A stretch of DNA of 64,000 nt from Nocardia niigatensis NBRC 100131. Lineage in GTDB: Bacteria; Actinomycetota; Actinomycetes; Mycobacteriales; Mycobacteriaceae. The notes below the pieces were generated by a model. It was not told where the DNA came from and ran no database searches. It worked only from the letters and a program-made list of their open reading frames with translations. The stretch is taken from assembly GCF_000308655.1 (NCBI RefSeq), contig NZ_BAGC01000043.1, positions 372,001 through 436,000 on the forward strand. The letters are read 5' to 3'. Both the position numbers and the translations under genes were made by a program. Below are positions 51,099 to 59,099 of this stretch, one piece after another; within the stretch, counting starts at the first letter, position 1; each line of letters starts with the position of its first letter.

Positions 51099-52496
51099 AG
51101 CCATTTCTTCCAACTCCTCACGCGACGTAGGCGTTGAGCACGTCACGGTTGTCGGGGACGTCTCGGGGCTTCTCCACAAGGGTTCTTCGACCCTGCCGCC
51201 GTTGTCGAGGAGCCTCGATGTGCCTCTGCTGCTGCTGGAGGCCGAAGATGGCGCAGTCGGTATGGCCGAGTTGATACGGCGTGCGGCAGCGGAATTCGGC
51301 ACCGACGAGCTTGTCGTCGTCGACGTCGGTGGCGACATCATCGCCGAAGGCCACGAGACTGCGCGAGCAGATCCTCACCGCGCACCTGGCCGACCTCGAC
51401 GCCGGAGTTTCGAGCAGTTGGTGCTCACCCACCACGAACAACCGCTCGGTCTCCGGCACACCGGGCTCGGGCGGCAGGGCATACCGCGCAGCACATGAAC
51501 TCGACGCCGAACCCGCCGATGACTCCGAGCGACGCTCCGAAGCCCGAAAGACCACTGCGACAGGATGAGTCAACTGCGAGCTGTCAGCCGACAATCGTCG
51601 GCGCAGCACCCAGATCCGTGGCGGAACGTAGAGAAAGTTCCTCCAATCCACACGTTCACCACGGCATTCGGCGCTCCACTCGACATCGATATCTGCCTCT
51701 CGCTCGGCGTAATCCTCGAGTAGCGCAGCGATCTTCGCAGCCGTATTGAGAACAGTAGTCAGCCGCTCAGCGACCACCTGTTCTCCGCCACCACCGGTGC
51801 GGATCGGATCTGCGGGACCGAACGCCTCGGGCAACACCAACCTGTAGCGCGGACGCCCTTTGCACTGCGATCGCGGACCAACGAGTCGTCACTCTCGGCT
51901 CGGATCACCCGTATTCGTTCGTCGACGTTGTAGAAGCAGTTGGTAGCGTGCCTATTCCGACCGCCCGGCTCAGGTGTGCGGCGAAAATACGGGCGTCGCG
52001 CCCGGGACTGCTCCTTGGGCGCCGAGTCGATCGCTTGCACCCTGGCATCACGATGCGCACACCGCAGCATTTTCGAAGGCCATTGCCGATGCTGTGCCGG
52101 GATGTCACGGGCGGAAATCCGCACCGGCGGATCGGTATCGATCCTACGCGCCTCGGGCATGGATACCGTGGCCTGATGTTCAGTCTCATCCCCCATCGAA
52201 CAACTATGCCACGTTGCCGCACAACATGTTTCGGAACCACGATTCGATCTCTCGTCGAAGGACGAGAGCTCGATCGGATGGTCCACATAGACCACGGAAG
52301 GTGCGCTCTCCCGCACGAACAGGCCAACCGTCGAGGCCGCCGTTGTGAACACGACGCCAGGCGATGTGGAACTTTCGCCACTGACACGCACCGACCAGTT
52401 CACGCACCGAACCAGCAAGATTGGCACGTTTCGTCATTCTCGCCGCTCGGTTGGAGCACCTAGTCACAGCTAGAGTGACCGGTCGGATTTCCTCAA
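51099..52496. other. Decayed island DNA without an intact gene
   Basis: Many short frames on both strands interrupt one another. Protein-like pieces are a DUF1152-like piece at 51202-51351 (plus), a stretch near 51600-51790 on the minus strand (AEREADIDVEWSAECRGERV) and one near 52330-52440 on the minus strand. No start, ribosome binding site or complete domain can be assembled. I see no integrase, transposase or IS end. The base composition is a little lower in G+C than the flanks. Confidence 0.6.
51202..51351 (+). pseudogene. DUF1152-like fragment
   Basis: A 50-codon frame reads PLLLLEAEDGAVGMAELIRR and FGTDELVVVDVGGDIIAEG, which resembles the central strand-helix-strand of DUF1152 proteins (V-D-x-GGD motif). 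The frame then degenerates; the N-terminus and the remaining two thirds are missing. Interpreted as a relic inside the tRNA-His island. Confidence 0.4.
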
Positions 52497-52745
52497 TCAA
52501 CCGCCTGTCCCCATGCTGCGCTTACGATTTCGAGTGCGTCGCGCGCGGAAATGGTCAGGCGGGTTTGACCTGCGAGCTGGGCACGCCATTGCTGTTCGGT
52601 CGGCGCGGTGGCGAATTGCCATGACTGCGGCGACCTTGTTGGTAGGCCCGTAGCTGCGAAACAACTCGGCAGCCTCCCTGTCGATCGCGTCGATGTTCGC
52701 GAGTGCCGACGTCGACCGCGGCGGTCCCGCGTACGTCTGTCGCAT
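52497..52745 (-). CDS. Small protein coupled to the island ATPase
   Basis: 82 residues. The ATG overlaps the TAA of the ATPase gene by one base (TAATG), which suggests translational coupling. The first half (ANIDAIDREAAELFRSYGPT) looks like an ordinary helical protein, the last third is Arg-rich and may be read-through of decayed DNA. Unrecognised; possibly a partner or a truncated second gene of the ATPase operon. Confidence 0.4.
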   Translation of the reverse strand: MRQTYAGPPRSTSALANIDAIDREAAELFRSYGPTNKVAAVMAIRHRADRTAMACPARRSNPPDHFRARRTRNRKRSMGTGG

Positions 52746-54178
52746 TACCGCCAGGCGTGGAGCAGATCCTCTGGCCCCCAGTGCGCGGCGATCGGCAGGT
52801 CACCTTCGACGCCCGATCTCGAGACCGCCACGAGTGGGGTATCGAGTTGGGTACCGGGAACGGCTAGTACGGCGCGGGCCAGGGCGTCGTAGTCGTGCCG
52901 GTCGAACGGTCGGTCCTCGAGCCACTTGATCGATCCGACGAATTGAACCGCGCCGGCGACAGGCTCGCGGTCGGTGCCGATCAGGTCGATCTCGGGGTTG
53001 TTCTGGCGGTTCCACCAGCCGCCAACCGATTCGGTGTCGGGCCAGCGGTCATCAGGCAGTAAGCGCTGCAACGATTCTCGGATCACCGGCTCGATCGCGC
53101 GGCCGCGCCACGTTGTCCACGATCGTTCGATGCGCTCCAAAGCCAATTCTCCCCTGCCTCGTTCGACGAGCGGGATCGCGCGCTGCAGGAAGGCAAGCCA
53201 GAAGCGAAGGTACGAGTCGGCGATGCGGTACCGCTTGTTCTTACTGTCGGGCTTGGTCGACAGCGGGACATCCGCGGCCACGATTCGCTTGTCCTGCAAG
53301 GTATTCAGCAACGGGGTCAGCGTCCCTGCGGGCAATGCGCCGGTGCTTCCCGCAGCAGCGGCAATGGTGCTGAACGTGCGTTCACCGCTGCCGACCGCCT
53401 CGAGCACCGCTCGCGAACGCGAAGACTCCGGAAACTCGCCCAGCAGCGACAGTTCACCGGCCACCAGCAGTGGCGACAGCGGATTGGTCATGGCATCACG
53501 CAGGAAATCGGTGCGGGTCATCCCCGGCCGCCAGGATTGCACGATCTCGGGGAATCCACCGGTGATCAGCAGTGCGTCGAACGCCTCGGCCGAGGACAGC
53601 TCTGTCATCGCCTGTACGTCGGCCACATTCAGCGGTTGAACGGCCATCTTGGTCGCCCGCCCGAAGAAGGGGCGGCCATGGGTTTGCAGCGCCTCCATCA
53701 CCGAGATGTCACTGCCGACCAGTATCAGCAACACCGGCTTGGCCGACAGATGCCGATCCCATACCGTCTGCAGGGCGCCTTCGAACTCCGAGTCCTGCTC
53801 GACCAGCCACGGCACTTCGTCGATCACCACGATGCTCACCGCATCGTCGGGCAGTGCGATGGCCAACGTCCGCAACGCCTGATTCCAATCCGACGCCGAG
53901 ATACCTGCGACCAACTCCGCGCCGCGCAAGGGCGAATGCGCGACAGTAGCGATGAAATCGTCTCGTTCGGCCACCGGATTCCGCCCACGCGTCGCCTGAA
54001 AGACGACATAGGGCAACCCGGACAGATCGCAAAACTCCTGCACCAGCCGCGACTTCCCGACCCGGCGGCGACCGGTCATGATCACCGCGCGCCCCCGGGT
54101 CGCGCCAGTGCCGTCCACTACCAGATTCAACCGCGTACCCAGCAGCTCCAGATCGACCGCACGCCCTTTGAACTCCAC
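52745..54178 (-). CDS. AAA+ (STAND-type) ATPase with C-terminal DUF234 nuclease-like domain
   Basis: 477 residues. Walker A TGRRRVGKSRL (about 35-45), Walker B IVVIDEVPWLVE (about 115-126), sensor region LILVGSDISVME, then a winged-helix region, and at the C-terminus DUF234 with NPEIDLIGTD and a downstream Gln-Lys (SIKW), the PD-(D/E)xK-like core. Archaeal-type ATPases of this family occur on mobile elements and in antiviral or toxin-like contexts; function is not settled. It is the only intact large gene of the tRNA-His island. Operator-like repeats precede it, and a small HTH gene is upstream. Confidence 0.82.
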   Translation of the reverse strand: MEFKGRAVDLELLGTRLNLVVDGTGATRGRAVIMTGRRRVGKSRLVQEFCDLSGLPYVVFQATRGRNPVAERDDFIATVAHSPLRGAELVAGISASDWNQALRTLAIALPDDAVSIVVIDEVPWLVEQDSEFEGALQTVWDRHLSAKPVLLILVGSDISVMEALQTHGRPFFGRATKMAVQPLNVADVQAMTELSSAEAFDALLITGGFPEIVQSWRPGMTRTDFLRDAMTNPLSPLLVAGELSLLGEFPESSRSRAVLEAVGSGERTFSTIAAAAGSTGALPAGTLTPLLNTLQDKRIVAADVPLSTKPDSKNKRYRIADSYLRFWLAFLQRAIPLVERGRGELALERIERSWTTWRGRAIEPVIRESLQRLLPDDRWPDTESVGGWWNRQNNPEIDLIGTDREPVAGAVQFVGSIKWLEDRPFDRHDYDALARAVLAVPGTQLDTPLVAVSRSGVEGDLPIAAHWGPEDLLHAWR

Positions 54179-54212
54179 CGCCCACCTCCCGAACGTAAAA
54201 TATAGATCCAGT

Positions 54213-54251
54213 CTTACATAGATCCGATCTAAGTAAGATTCAATCTATGTA
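54213..54251. promoter_or_regulatory. Palindromic operator array before the ATPase gene
   Basis: CTTACATAGATCCGATCTAAGTAAG (positions 54213-54237) is a 25-base dyad with one mismatched pair about its centre. TACATAGAT (54215-54223) also pairs with ATCTATGTA (54243-54251), a perfect 9-bp inverted repeat with a 19-base gap. An extra TATAGATC occurs at 54201. The A+T-rich block stands out in this GC-rich region and lies 35 bases upstream of the ATPase ATG. Likely a binding array for the adjacent HTH protein or an autorepressor. Confidence 0.65.
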
Positions 54252-54331
54252 ACTCAGGCCACTTAGTACACGACATTCGCCCGCACGCCCGCCGACCCCG
54301 CGAGAACCACGGGGCCGGTCGCACACGACGA

Positions 54332-54568
54332 TCAAGCGGACTGCACGGCCAGCTTCGACAGCAGGTAGGAGACGTTCTGCTGCGACATGCCAGACAACCT
54401 GGCCAGCCGAGTCTGCGTGTAGTAGTCCGGGTCCGCGGCCCGGAGTCTCAGGAGAAGTTGCAGCCGGGCGTCCTTCGCCTTCTCACCAGCTTCGATAATT
54501 CGCCCATACTCGAGGAAGTGCTTCCGGATCAGTACGTCGCGTTCCGCATCATCCATGACGCCACCCAC
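54332..54568 (-). CDS. Small helix-turn-helix protein of the island
   Basis: Up to 78 residues (74 from the inner ATG at 54556, which has the better spacing to GGTGG). A charged N-terminal helix (LIRKHFLEYGRIIEAGEKAK) is followed by a C-terminal HTH: QTRLARLSGMSQQNVSYLLS. This layout suits a small repressor with oligomerisation helix. It points towards the ATPase gene, 153 bases away, with the palindromic array between. Family not recognised. Confidence 0.65.
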   Translation of the reverse strand: MGGVMDDAERDVLIRKHFLEYGRIIEAGEKAKDARLQLLLRLRAADPDYYTQTRLARLSGMSQQNVSYLLSKLAVQSA

Positions 54569-54916
54569 CCGGCAGGCACATCGATTGTCCGTACAAACAG
54601 CCGGTACGCACCGCTTCCCACCTCAGGAGCGAGGAAGACAGTGCGGTAGCCAATTGTTTGCCTAGTGCCGAAGATCGCCAGCGAGTCGCATCCACGACAC
54701 GCCGATGCCCACCGTCGGGCACTACCGGCACAACCTGGGACAGGGACTCGAACCTTTCCAACTCATTACCAACTTCTGAGCGCAGACACCATGGGACGAG
54801 CAGGGACGGCAAGGGACGCGCGCGTCCATTGAAATCTGCTCTACACCAGTAGATTTCGCTCCTTCTCGGGATAATGAAGGACATCCGAGGACCCCCAGAA
54901 ATCCTGCGATCTTGTG
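54569..54916. other. Island right end without a recognisable gene
   Basis: A 348-base interval between the HTH gene and the right att repeat. No intact gene. It contains the right tandem motif (54758-54779) and GGGACTCGAACC at about 54743-54754, the complement of a tRNA T-arm, perhaps a relic of earlier integrations. A minus-strand frame here ends in tRNA-antisense text and is a known false-positive type. Confidence 0.5.
54758..54779 (+). repeat. Right tandem motif (arm-type site candidate)
   Basis: CCAACTCATTA followed by CCAACTTCTGA; 19 of 22 bases match 51077-51098. Same 11-base register and same orientation as the left copy. Together they bracket the island interior about 60 bases from the left att repeat and 138 from the right. 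Confidence 0.45.
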
Positions 54917-54953
54917 CCTGGGTGTCGCGGGTTCGAGTCCCGTCAGCCACCCC
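54917..54953 (+). repeat. Right 37-bp direct repeat (att site)
   Basis: Perfect copy of 50981-51017. Only the tRNA 3' portion is present; the anticodon loop and 5' half are missing, so it is the displaced chromosomal copy left after integration. Confidence 0.9.
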
Positions 54954-54957
54954 ATCC

Positions 54958-54991
54958 GGCCCAGGCCAGAGAATCCTCTCTCGCCTGGGCC
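54958..54991 (+). terminator. Original tRNA-His terminator, displaced
   Basis: GGCCCAGGC (54958-54966) with GCCTGGGCC (54983-54991) around AGAGA-ATCC-TCTCT. Same outer stem as the terminator at 51021-51056 but with a different inner sequence, as expected for the chromosomal ancestor. Confidence 0.75.
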
Positions 54992-55043
54992 GCTCTGCGT
55001 TTCGCGGCCTGCTTCGCCGGGGCGAGTCGAATTCGGTTCCGCC

Positions 55044-55979
55044 TCAGATGAATCGGATGATCGACAGGGCGCCGGCGATGATGCAGTAGGCCGCGAACGG
55101 AAGCAGGGTGCGGGTGCGGAAGTAGCGCTCCAGGTAGCGCACCGCCAGCCATGAACAGGTTCCGGAGACGAAGGCGCCGAGCAGGACCGGGCCGCGGATG
55201 GCGGCGATTCTCGGTTCGGCGAGCTCCGGCAACTCGACCAGGCCCGCGCCCAGAATCGTCGGAGTGGCGAGCAGGAAGGCGAATTTGGCGGCGTGCTCGT
55301 TCTCCAGACCGCGCCACAGACCACCGACCATGGTGAGACCGGCGCGGCTGAACCCGGTCAGTAGCGCTCCGGCCTGGGCGAAGCCGACGCCGAGGGCGTC
55401 CAGGGGGCTCAGGGCGGCCAGCGGGCGGTCGGCCTGACGGGGGAGCTTCGGATCGAGGGCGTGCACGGAGCGGTGGGCCTCACGGCGGCCGAACCGGCGA
55501 CCGTATTCGGCCAATGTCGGTTCGTTGCGGCGGCGCAAGCCCTCACCGATGACGAGCACGACTCCGTTCAAGGTCAGGAAGATGCTGGTGTCGACGGGCG
55601 TGGTGAACAGCGCGTGCAGCGGGCGATCCAGGAAAGGACCGAGGACCGCGACGGGAAGGGTGGCGAGAACGATCAGCCAGGCGAGCCGCTGCGGAACGGT
55701 TTCCGCGCGCCGGGTTCGCAGCGTGGCCAGGAAGCCGGCGATGATGGCCACCCAGTCACGCCAGTAGTAGCCGAGCAACGCGATCGCCGTGGCCACGTGC
55801 AACGCCACCACGAAGGCCAGATAGGTCGCGCCCCGGCCGGATCTTCCGACCGTCACCTGCTTCCAGCTACCGCCGACCCAATCCGCGACCAGGACCGAGT
55901 GCCCCAGGCTCGAGATCGGGAACAGTTCGGTGACACCCTGTACGGCGCCGATGACAGCGGCTTGCAAGTAGGTGATCAT
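55044..55979 (-). CDS. uppP: UppP/BacA-like undecaprenyl-diphosphatase, divergent
   Basis: 311 residues from ATG 55979, polytopic. UppP motif 1 appears as GVTELFPISSLGHSVL and motif 2 as AQAGALLTGFSRAGLTMVGG, keeping the Glu, Ser-Gly-His and Ser-Arg-x-Gly positions though varying around them (ISSLGH for VSSSGH, TGFSRAG for PGTSRSG). UppP recycles the undecaprenyl carrier for peptidoglycan synthesis. The variation suggests a paralogue (bacitracin-resistance type or another polyprenyl phosphatase). A TTG at 56012 would add 11 residues. Confidence 0.78.
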   Translation of the reverse strand: MITYLQAAVIGAVQGVTELFPISSLGHSVLVADWVGGSWKQVTVGRSGRGATYLAFVVALHVATAIALLGYYWRDWVAIIAGFLATLRTRRAETVPQRLAWLIVLATLPVAVLGPFLDRPLHALFTTPVDTSIFLTLNGVVLVIGEGLRRRNEPTLAEYGRRFGRREAHRSVHALDPKLPRQADRPLAALSPLDALGVGFAQAGALLTGFSRAGLTMVGGLWRGLENEHAAKFAFLLATPTILGAGLVELPELAEPRIAAIRGPVLLGAFVSGTCSWLAVRYLERYFRTRTLLPFAAYCIIAGALSIIRFI

Positions 55980-56349
55980 CGGCTCGAGTTTCGCATGGGC
56001 ATCTCGCCGCAATCCTGAGAGTCCACGGATGCGCAGATTGTCTGAATTTGCCTCTCTGCCAACTACTTACGATCTCGATTCACGGCACGCCGCGCACCCA
56101 TTCGCCCTGTTCAGCGCCCCGACGATACGAAACCCAGTACTGGGACACTAGATTCGCTGCTCGATACCCGAATCAGACGTCGGCCGAGTGAATTTCGGGT
56201 GCACCGTCCTCTCGAACGTGCGCGGCCGGCGTCGATGCGGAGCGTGCGGCACCGCGCCCGGGCGGCCGAAGCCAGCGGAGATCGGACAGCCCTCACCACC
56301 CCGCCCGGAGCAACCAGTCGGCGGTCCGCGGTTCGCACCGATCACTTGC

Positions 56350-56378
56350 TTGCCGAGAGAGTGAAAAGGCGATATTTT
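56350..56378 (+). promoter_or_regulatory. Candidate promoter of the SGNH-GT39 cassette
   Basis: TTGCCG (56350-56355) and TATTTT (56373-56378), spaced 17 bases, in the only A/T-rich stretch of the 478-base gap 55980-56457. TGTGACCTGCGTCATG at about 56397 has a half-site similar to Crp/FNR-type boxes. The rest of that gap shows nothing I can support. Confidence 0.4.
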
Positions 56379-56457
56379 TCTTTATCTGTCAGACGCTGTG
56401 ACCTGCGTCATGGTCGACACCCTATGCGGACTGGCCGTGGCTCGATGAGGATTTGCA

Positions 56458-57453
56458 TTGACCAGTTCCTGGACAACAGGCAGGGCCGCCCTCCTGCTTC
56501 GGCTCGGCGCCGCTGTCGGCGTGCTCGCCGCCGCGGGGTCGGTGAGCACCGCCACCGCCGCGGACCCCGCACCGGGCCGCGCGCTCGTCGTACTCGGCGA
56601 CTCGTACACCGCGAACCCACCGTGCGATGCGGTGCTGGTGAAATGCGCGGACGAGAACAGCGCCGGTTTGCAGGCCTGCTTACACGGCCCCACCTCGTGG
56701 CCGGTCCAGCTGAGCGGGCTGATGAGCATCACCCCTGAGGACATCGAGAACAACTCGTGTTCCAGCGCGACCATCGATACCGGCCCGGTGACATCGACCG
56801 GGGAGAAGGTGCCCGGCCGGGACGGGTACACCCTGACGCAGGAGGCGCTCGAAGCCGCCCGGGACGGGTCGTTCGGGCCGCGGACCCAAGTGGTGGCGAT
56901 CCAGCTGGGCTTCAACGACGCCTGGCCGAAGGACGGCGCCATCACCGCGGACGCGACCCGGGTGTTCACCTGTGTGTTCAACATGCTCGAGGGCTGTGAC
57001 GAGAACGCGGTGGCCGAGGGGCGGTGGCCGGCGCTCGACGCGATCACCGGCGCGGCGTACGCCGACCGCATTCGCAAGGTCGTCGAGTACGTGAAGTACT
57101 ACGCGCCCAACGCCAAGATCGAACTGGTCGGCTATCCCGAGGTGGCGCCGGAGGGCGCCACGGAGTGGTGCTTCGACTTCCTCGGGCTCGTGCACTGGGT
57201 CCAGCCGCGAGCTCGGGCCATGGTCGAGTACTGGAACCGGCTGCAGGTCGCCGAACGCGACGCGGCCGCGCTGCTCCAGATCGACTTCGTCGACGTGAAG
57301 CCGGCGACCGCCGGGCACGGATTGTGTTCCGCCGATCCCTGGTTCAACGGCTTCCTGGATCCGCAGATCAACCTGGCAGGCTTGCCGTTCCACCCCTCAC
57401 CGCGCGGGGACGCCGCCGTGGCCGCCACTATCTACAGCCACGTCGCGCGCTGA
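56458..57453 (+). CDS. Secreted SGNH/GDSL hydrolase-like protein, copy 1
   Basis: 331 residues. A hydrophobic signal segment (AAVGVLAAAGSVSTATAADP) is followed by SGNH blocks: VVLGDSYTANPP (block I nucleophile Ser), LGFND (block III) and GLPFHPSPRGD (block V His, with the preceding Asp replaced by a Leu-rich strand). Six or more Cys residues suggest disulfides. Extracellular esterase or lipase-type role inferred. The TTG start follows GAGGATTTGCA, exactly as in copy 2, which supports it. Confidence 0.78.
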   Translation: MTSSWTTGRAALLLRLGAAVGVLAAAGSVSTATAADPAPGRALVVLGDSYTANPPCDAVLVKCADENSAGLQACLHGPTSWPVQLSGLMSITPEDIENNSCSSATIDTGPVTSTGEKVPGRDGYTLTQEALEAARDGSFGPRTQVVAIQLGFNDAWPKDGAITADATRVFTCVFNMLEGCDENAVAEGRWPALDAITGAAYADRIRKVVEYVKYYAPNAKIELVGYPEVAPEGATEWCFDFLGLVHWVQPRARAMVEYWNRLQVAERDAAALLQIDFVDVKPATAGHGLCSADPWFNGFLDPQINLAGLPFHPSPRGDAAVAATIYSHVAR

Positions 57454-57511
57454 CACGGCCACACCCTGCCAGCCGGTCGAGAACCGCCGTGGCGCATCCA
57501 TCGGAGAACCA

Positions 57512-59068
57512 ATGACGCTCACCTACACCCCCGAATCCGAATCGACCTCCGCGCCGCCCGTATTCGCGTGGCGGGGCGTCGTTCTGGTCTCCGGGTTGAT
57601 CACGCTCGTCTGGTCCGTCTCCGCGGCCCGATTCCAGCTCGCGGGCGACGAGCTGTACTACCTCGCGTGCGGCCGGCGACTGGCGGTCGACTACGTCGAC
57701 AACGGGCCGGTGATACCGCTGATCGCACGGGCGGCCGACATGATCGCCCCCGGATCGGTTCTCGCGCTGCGGATCCCGGGGTTGCTGCTGCTGATCATGG
57801 TGTCCGTCCTCGCGGCCGCGGTGGCCTATGAATGCGGTGCGCGGCCGCGCTATCAGATGCTCGCCGCGGCGGGTTACGCCGTGTCACCGTTCGTCGTCGC
57901 CTTCACCGTGCTGGACAGCGTCGCGTTCGATGTCGCGTTCCAGGCGTTGATCATCTGGCTGCTGGTCCGCTGGGTGCGCACGCGCCGGGACCGCTTGCTC
58001 GTCTTCGCGGGTGTGGCGGCGGCGATCGACGTGCAGGACAAATGGCTGGTGCTGATGCTGGGGGCCTGTGTCGCGCTCGGCGTTCTCGCCGCCGGGCCGC
58101 GCGAGATCCTGCGTCGTCCCGCACTGTGGGTGGGGCTGCTGATCTTCGCGGCCGCCATGACGCCCGCCGCGCTGTGGCAGGCCTCCCGTCAATGGCCACA
58201 GCTGGCGACCAACAGTGCCATCGCCCAGGAAACGGCGGGGAGCAACGGCGGGCAGCTGGGAACGATCGTGGCGATCATGGTCGTCACCGGATTCCTCGGC
58301 GGCGGGCTGGGCGTGCTGGGCCTGTACGGCCTGGCCCGGGAGCCGAAGCTGCGGCCGTACCGGTTCGTGCTGATCGCCGCCTTGGTGATGGTGGTCCTGG
58401 TCGTCGTCGGGCACGGCCGGTCCTATTACGTCGCCGGGATCGTTCCCGCGATCTTCGGCGCGGGCGCCTCGATACTGTCGGGCTTCCTGGACACCGCGGG
58501 TACCCGCGCCCAGGTGCTGCGGCGGTTGTTCACCGGCCTCGCTGTCCTCTCGGCGGTGCTGACCGCCTGCTTGGCGCTGCTCCCCTACCCCAAGAGCTGG
58601 ATCGACGTGCCGGACACCGGGTACTGGGGTTTTCTGCAGCACTACGGCAACGACGACTGGGAGGATCTGGCCGACGCGGTGCACCAGGTGGCGATCGGCC
58701 TGCCGGTCGAGGAGCAGGCTGGTGCCGTCGTCGTCACCGAGGCATACAACGAGGCCGGGGCGCTCGACCACTTCGGCCGGTCCGAATGGATTCCGCCGGT
58801 CTACAGCCCCAATCGCGGCTTCGCCGAATGGGGTCCGCCGCCGGACTCGGCCACGACCATCCTGTATGTCGGCTACAACGACGGACCGGAACTGCGGGCC
58901 TTCCTGGCCAATTTCGCCCACACCACACCGGCGCTGCGGATGGACAATCCGCTCGGCATCCCCGGACAGAATCACCACGTGACCGTGTGGGTCTGCCGCG
59001 AGCCCCTGGTTCCCATGTCCGTCGCCTGGCCGAAGTTGACCTATATGGTTGTCCCACCGGCCTCTTGA
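57512..59068 (+). CDS. GT39-family membrane glycosyltransferase (PMT/ArnT-like)
   Basis: 518 residues, about 12 membrane helices and a C-terminal extracytoplasmic domain with VTEAYNEAGALDHFG. The catalytic motif after helix 1 reads AGDELYYLACGRRLAVDYVD (Asp-Glu), the PMT/ArnT/GT39 hallmark for polyprenyl-phosphate-sugar donors at the outer face. It lies between two paralogous SGNH genes, 58 bases after the first and 31 before the second, so all three may be one transcript. Acceptor unknown. Confidence 0.82.
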   Translation: MTLTYTPESESTSAPPVFAWRGVVLVSGLITLVWSVSAARFQLAGDELYYLACGRRLAVDYVDNGPVIPLIARAADMIAPGSVLALRIPGLLLLIMVSVLAAAVAYECGARPRYQMLAAAGYAVSPFVVAFTVLDSVAFDVAFQALIIWLLVRWVRTRRDRLLVFAGVAAAIDVQDKWLVLMLGACVALGVLAAGPREILRRPALWVGLLIFAAAMTPAALWQASRQWPQLATNSAIAQETAGSNGGQLGTIVAIMVVTGFLGGGLGVLGLYGLAREPKLRPYRFVLIAALVMVVLVVVGHGRSYYVAGIVPAIFGAGASILSGFLDTAGTRAQVLRRLFTGLAVLSAVLTACLALLPYPKSWIDVPDTGYWGFLQHYGNDDWEDLADAVHQVAIGLPVEEQAGAVVVTEAYNEAGALDHFGRSEWIPPVYSPNRGFAEWGPPPDSATTILYVGYNDGPELRAFLANFAHTTPALRMDNPLGIPGQNHHVTVWVCREPLVPMSVAWPKLTYMVVPPAS

Positions 59069-59099
59069 GCGAGAGTGCCGAATTCACCGAGGATTTGCA

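Noticed and set aside
50931..51341. Minus-strand frame ending ADGTRTRDTQDHNLVLYQLNY
   Set aside because: It is the antisense translation of tRNA-His joined to island DNA, a common false protein; the tRNA is certain.
51018..54916. Insertion sequence or intact integrase in the tRNA-His island
   Set aside because: No transposase DDE/HUH motif, no tyrosine-recombinase R-H-R-Y set and no terminal inverted repeats could be found.
54549..54950. Minus-strand 133-codon frame starting MADGTRTRDTQ
   Set aside because: Starts inside the antisense of the displaced tRNA 3' end and runs through the island edge; no domain.
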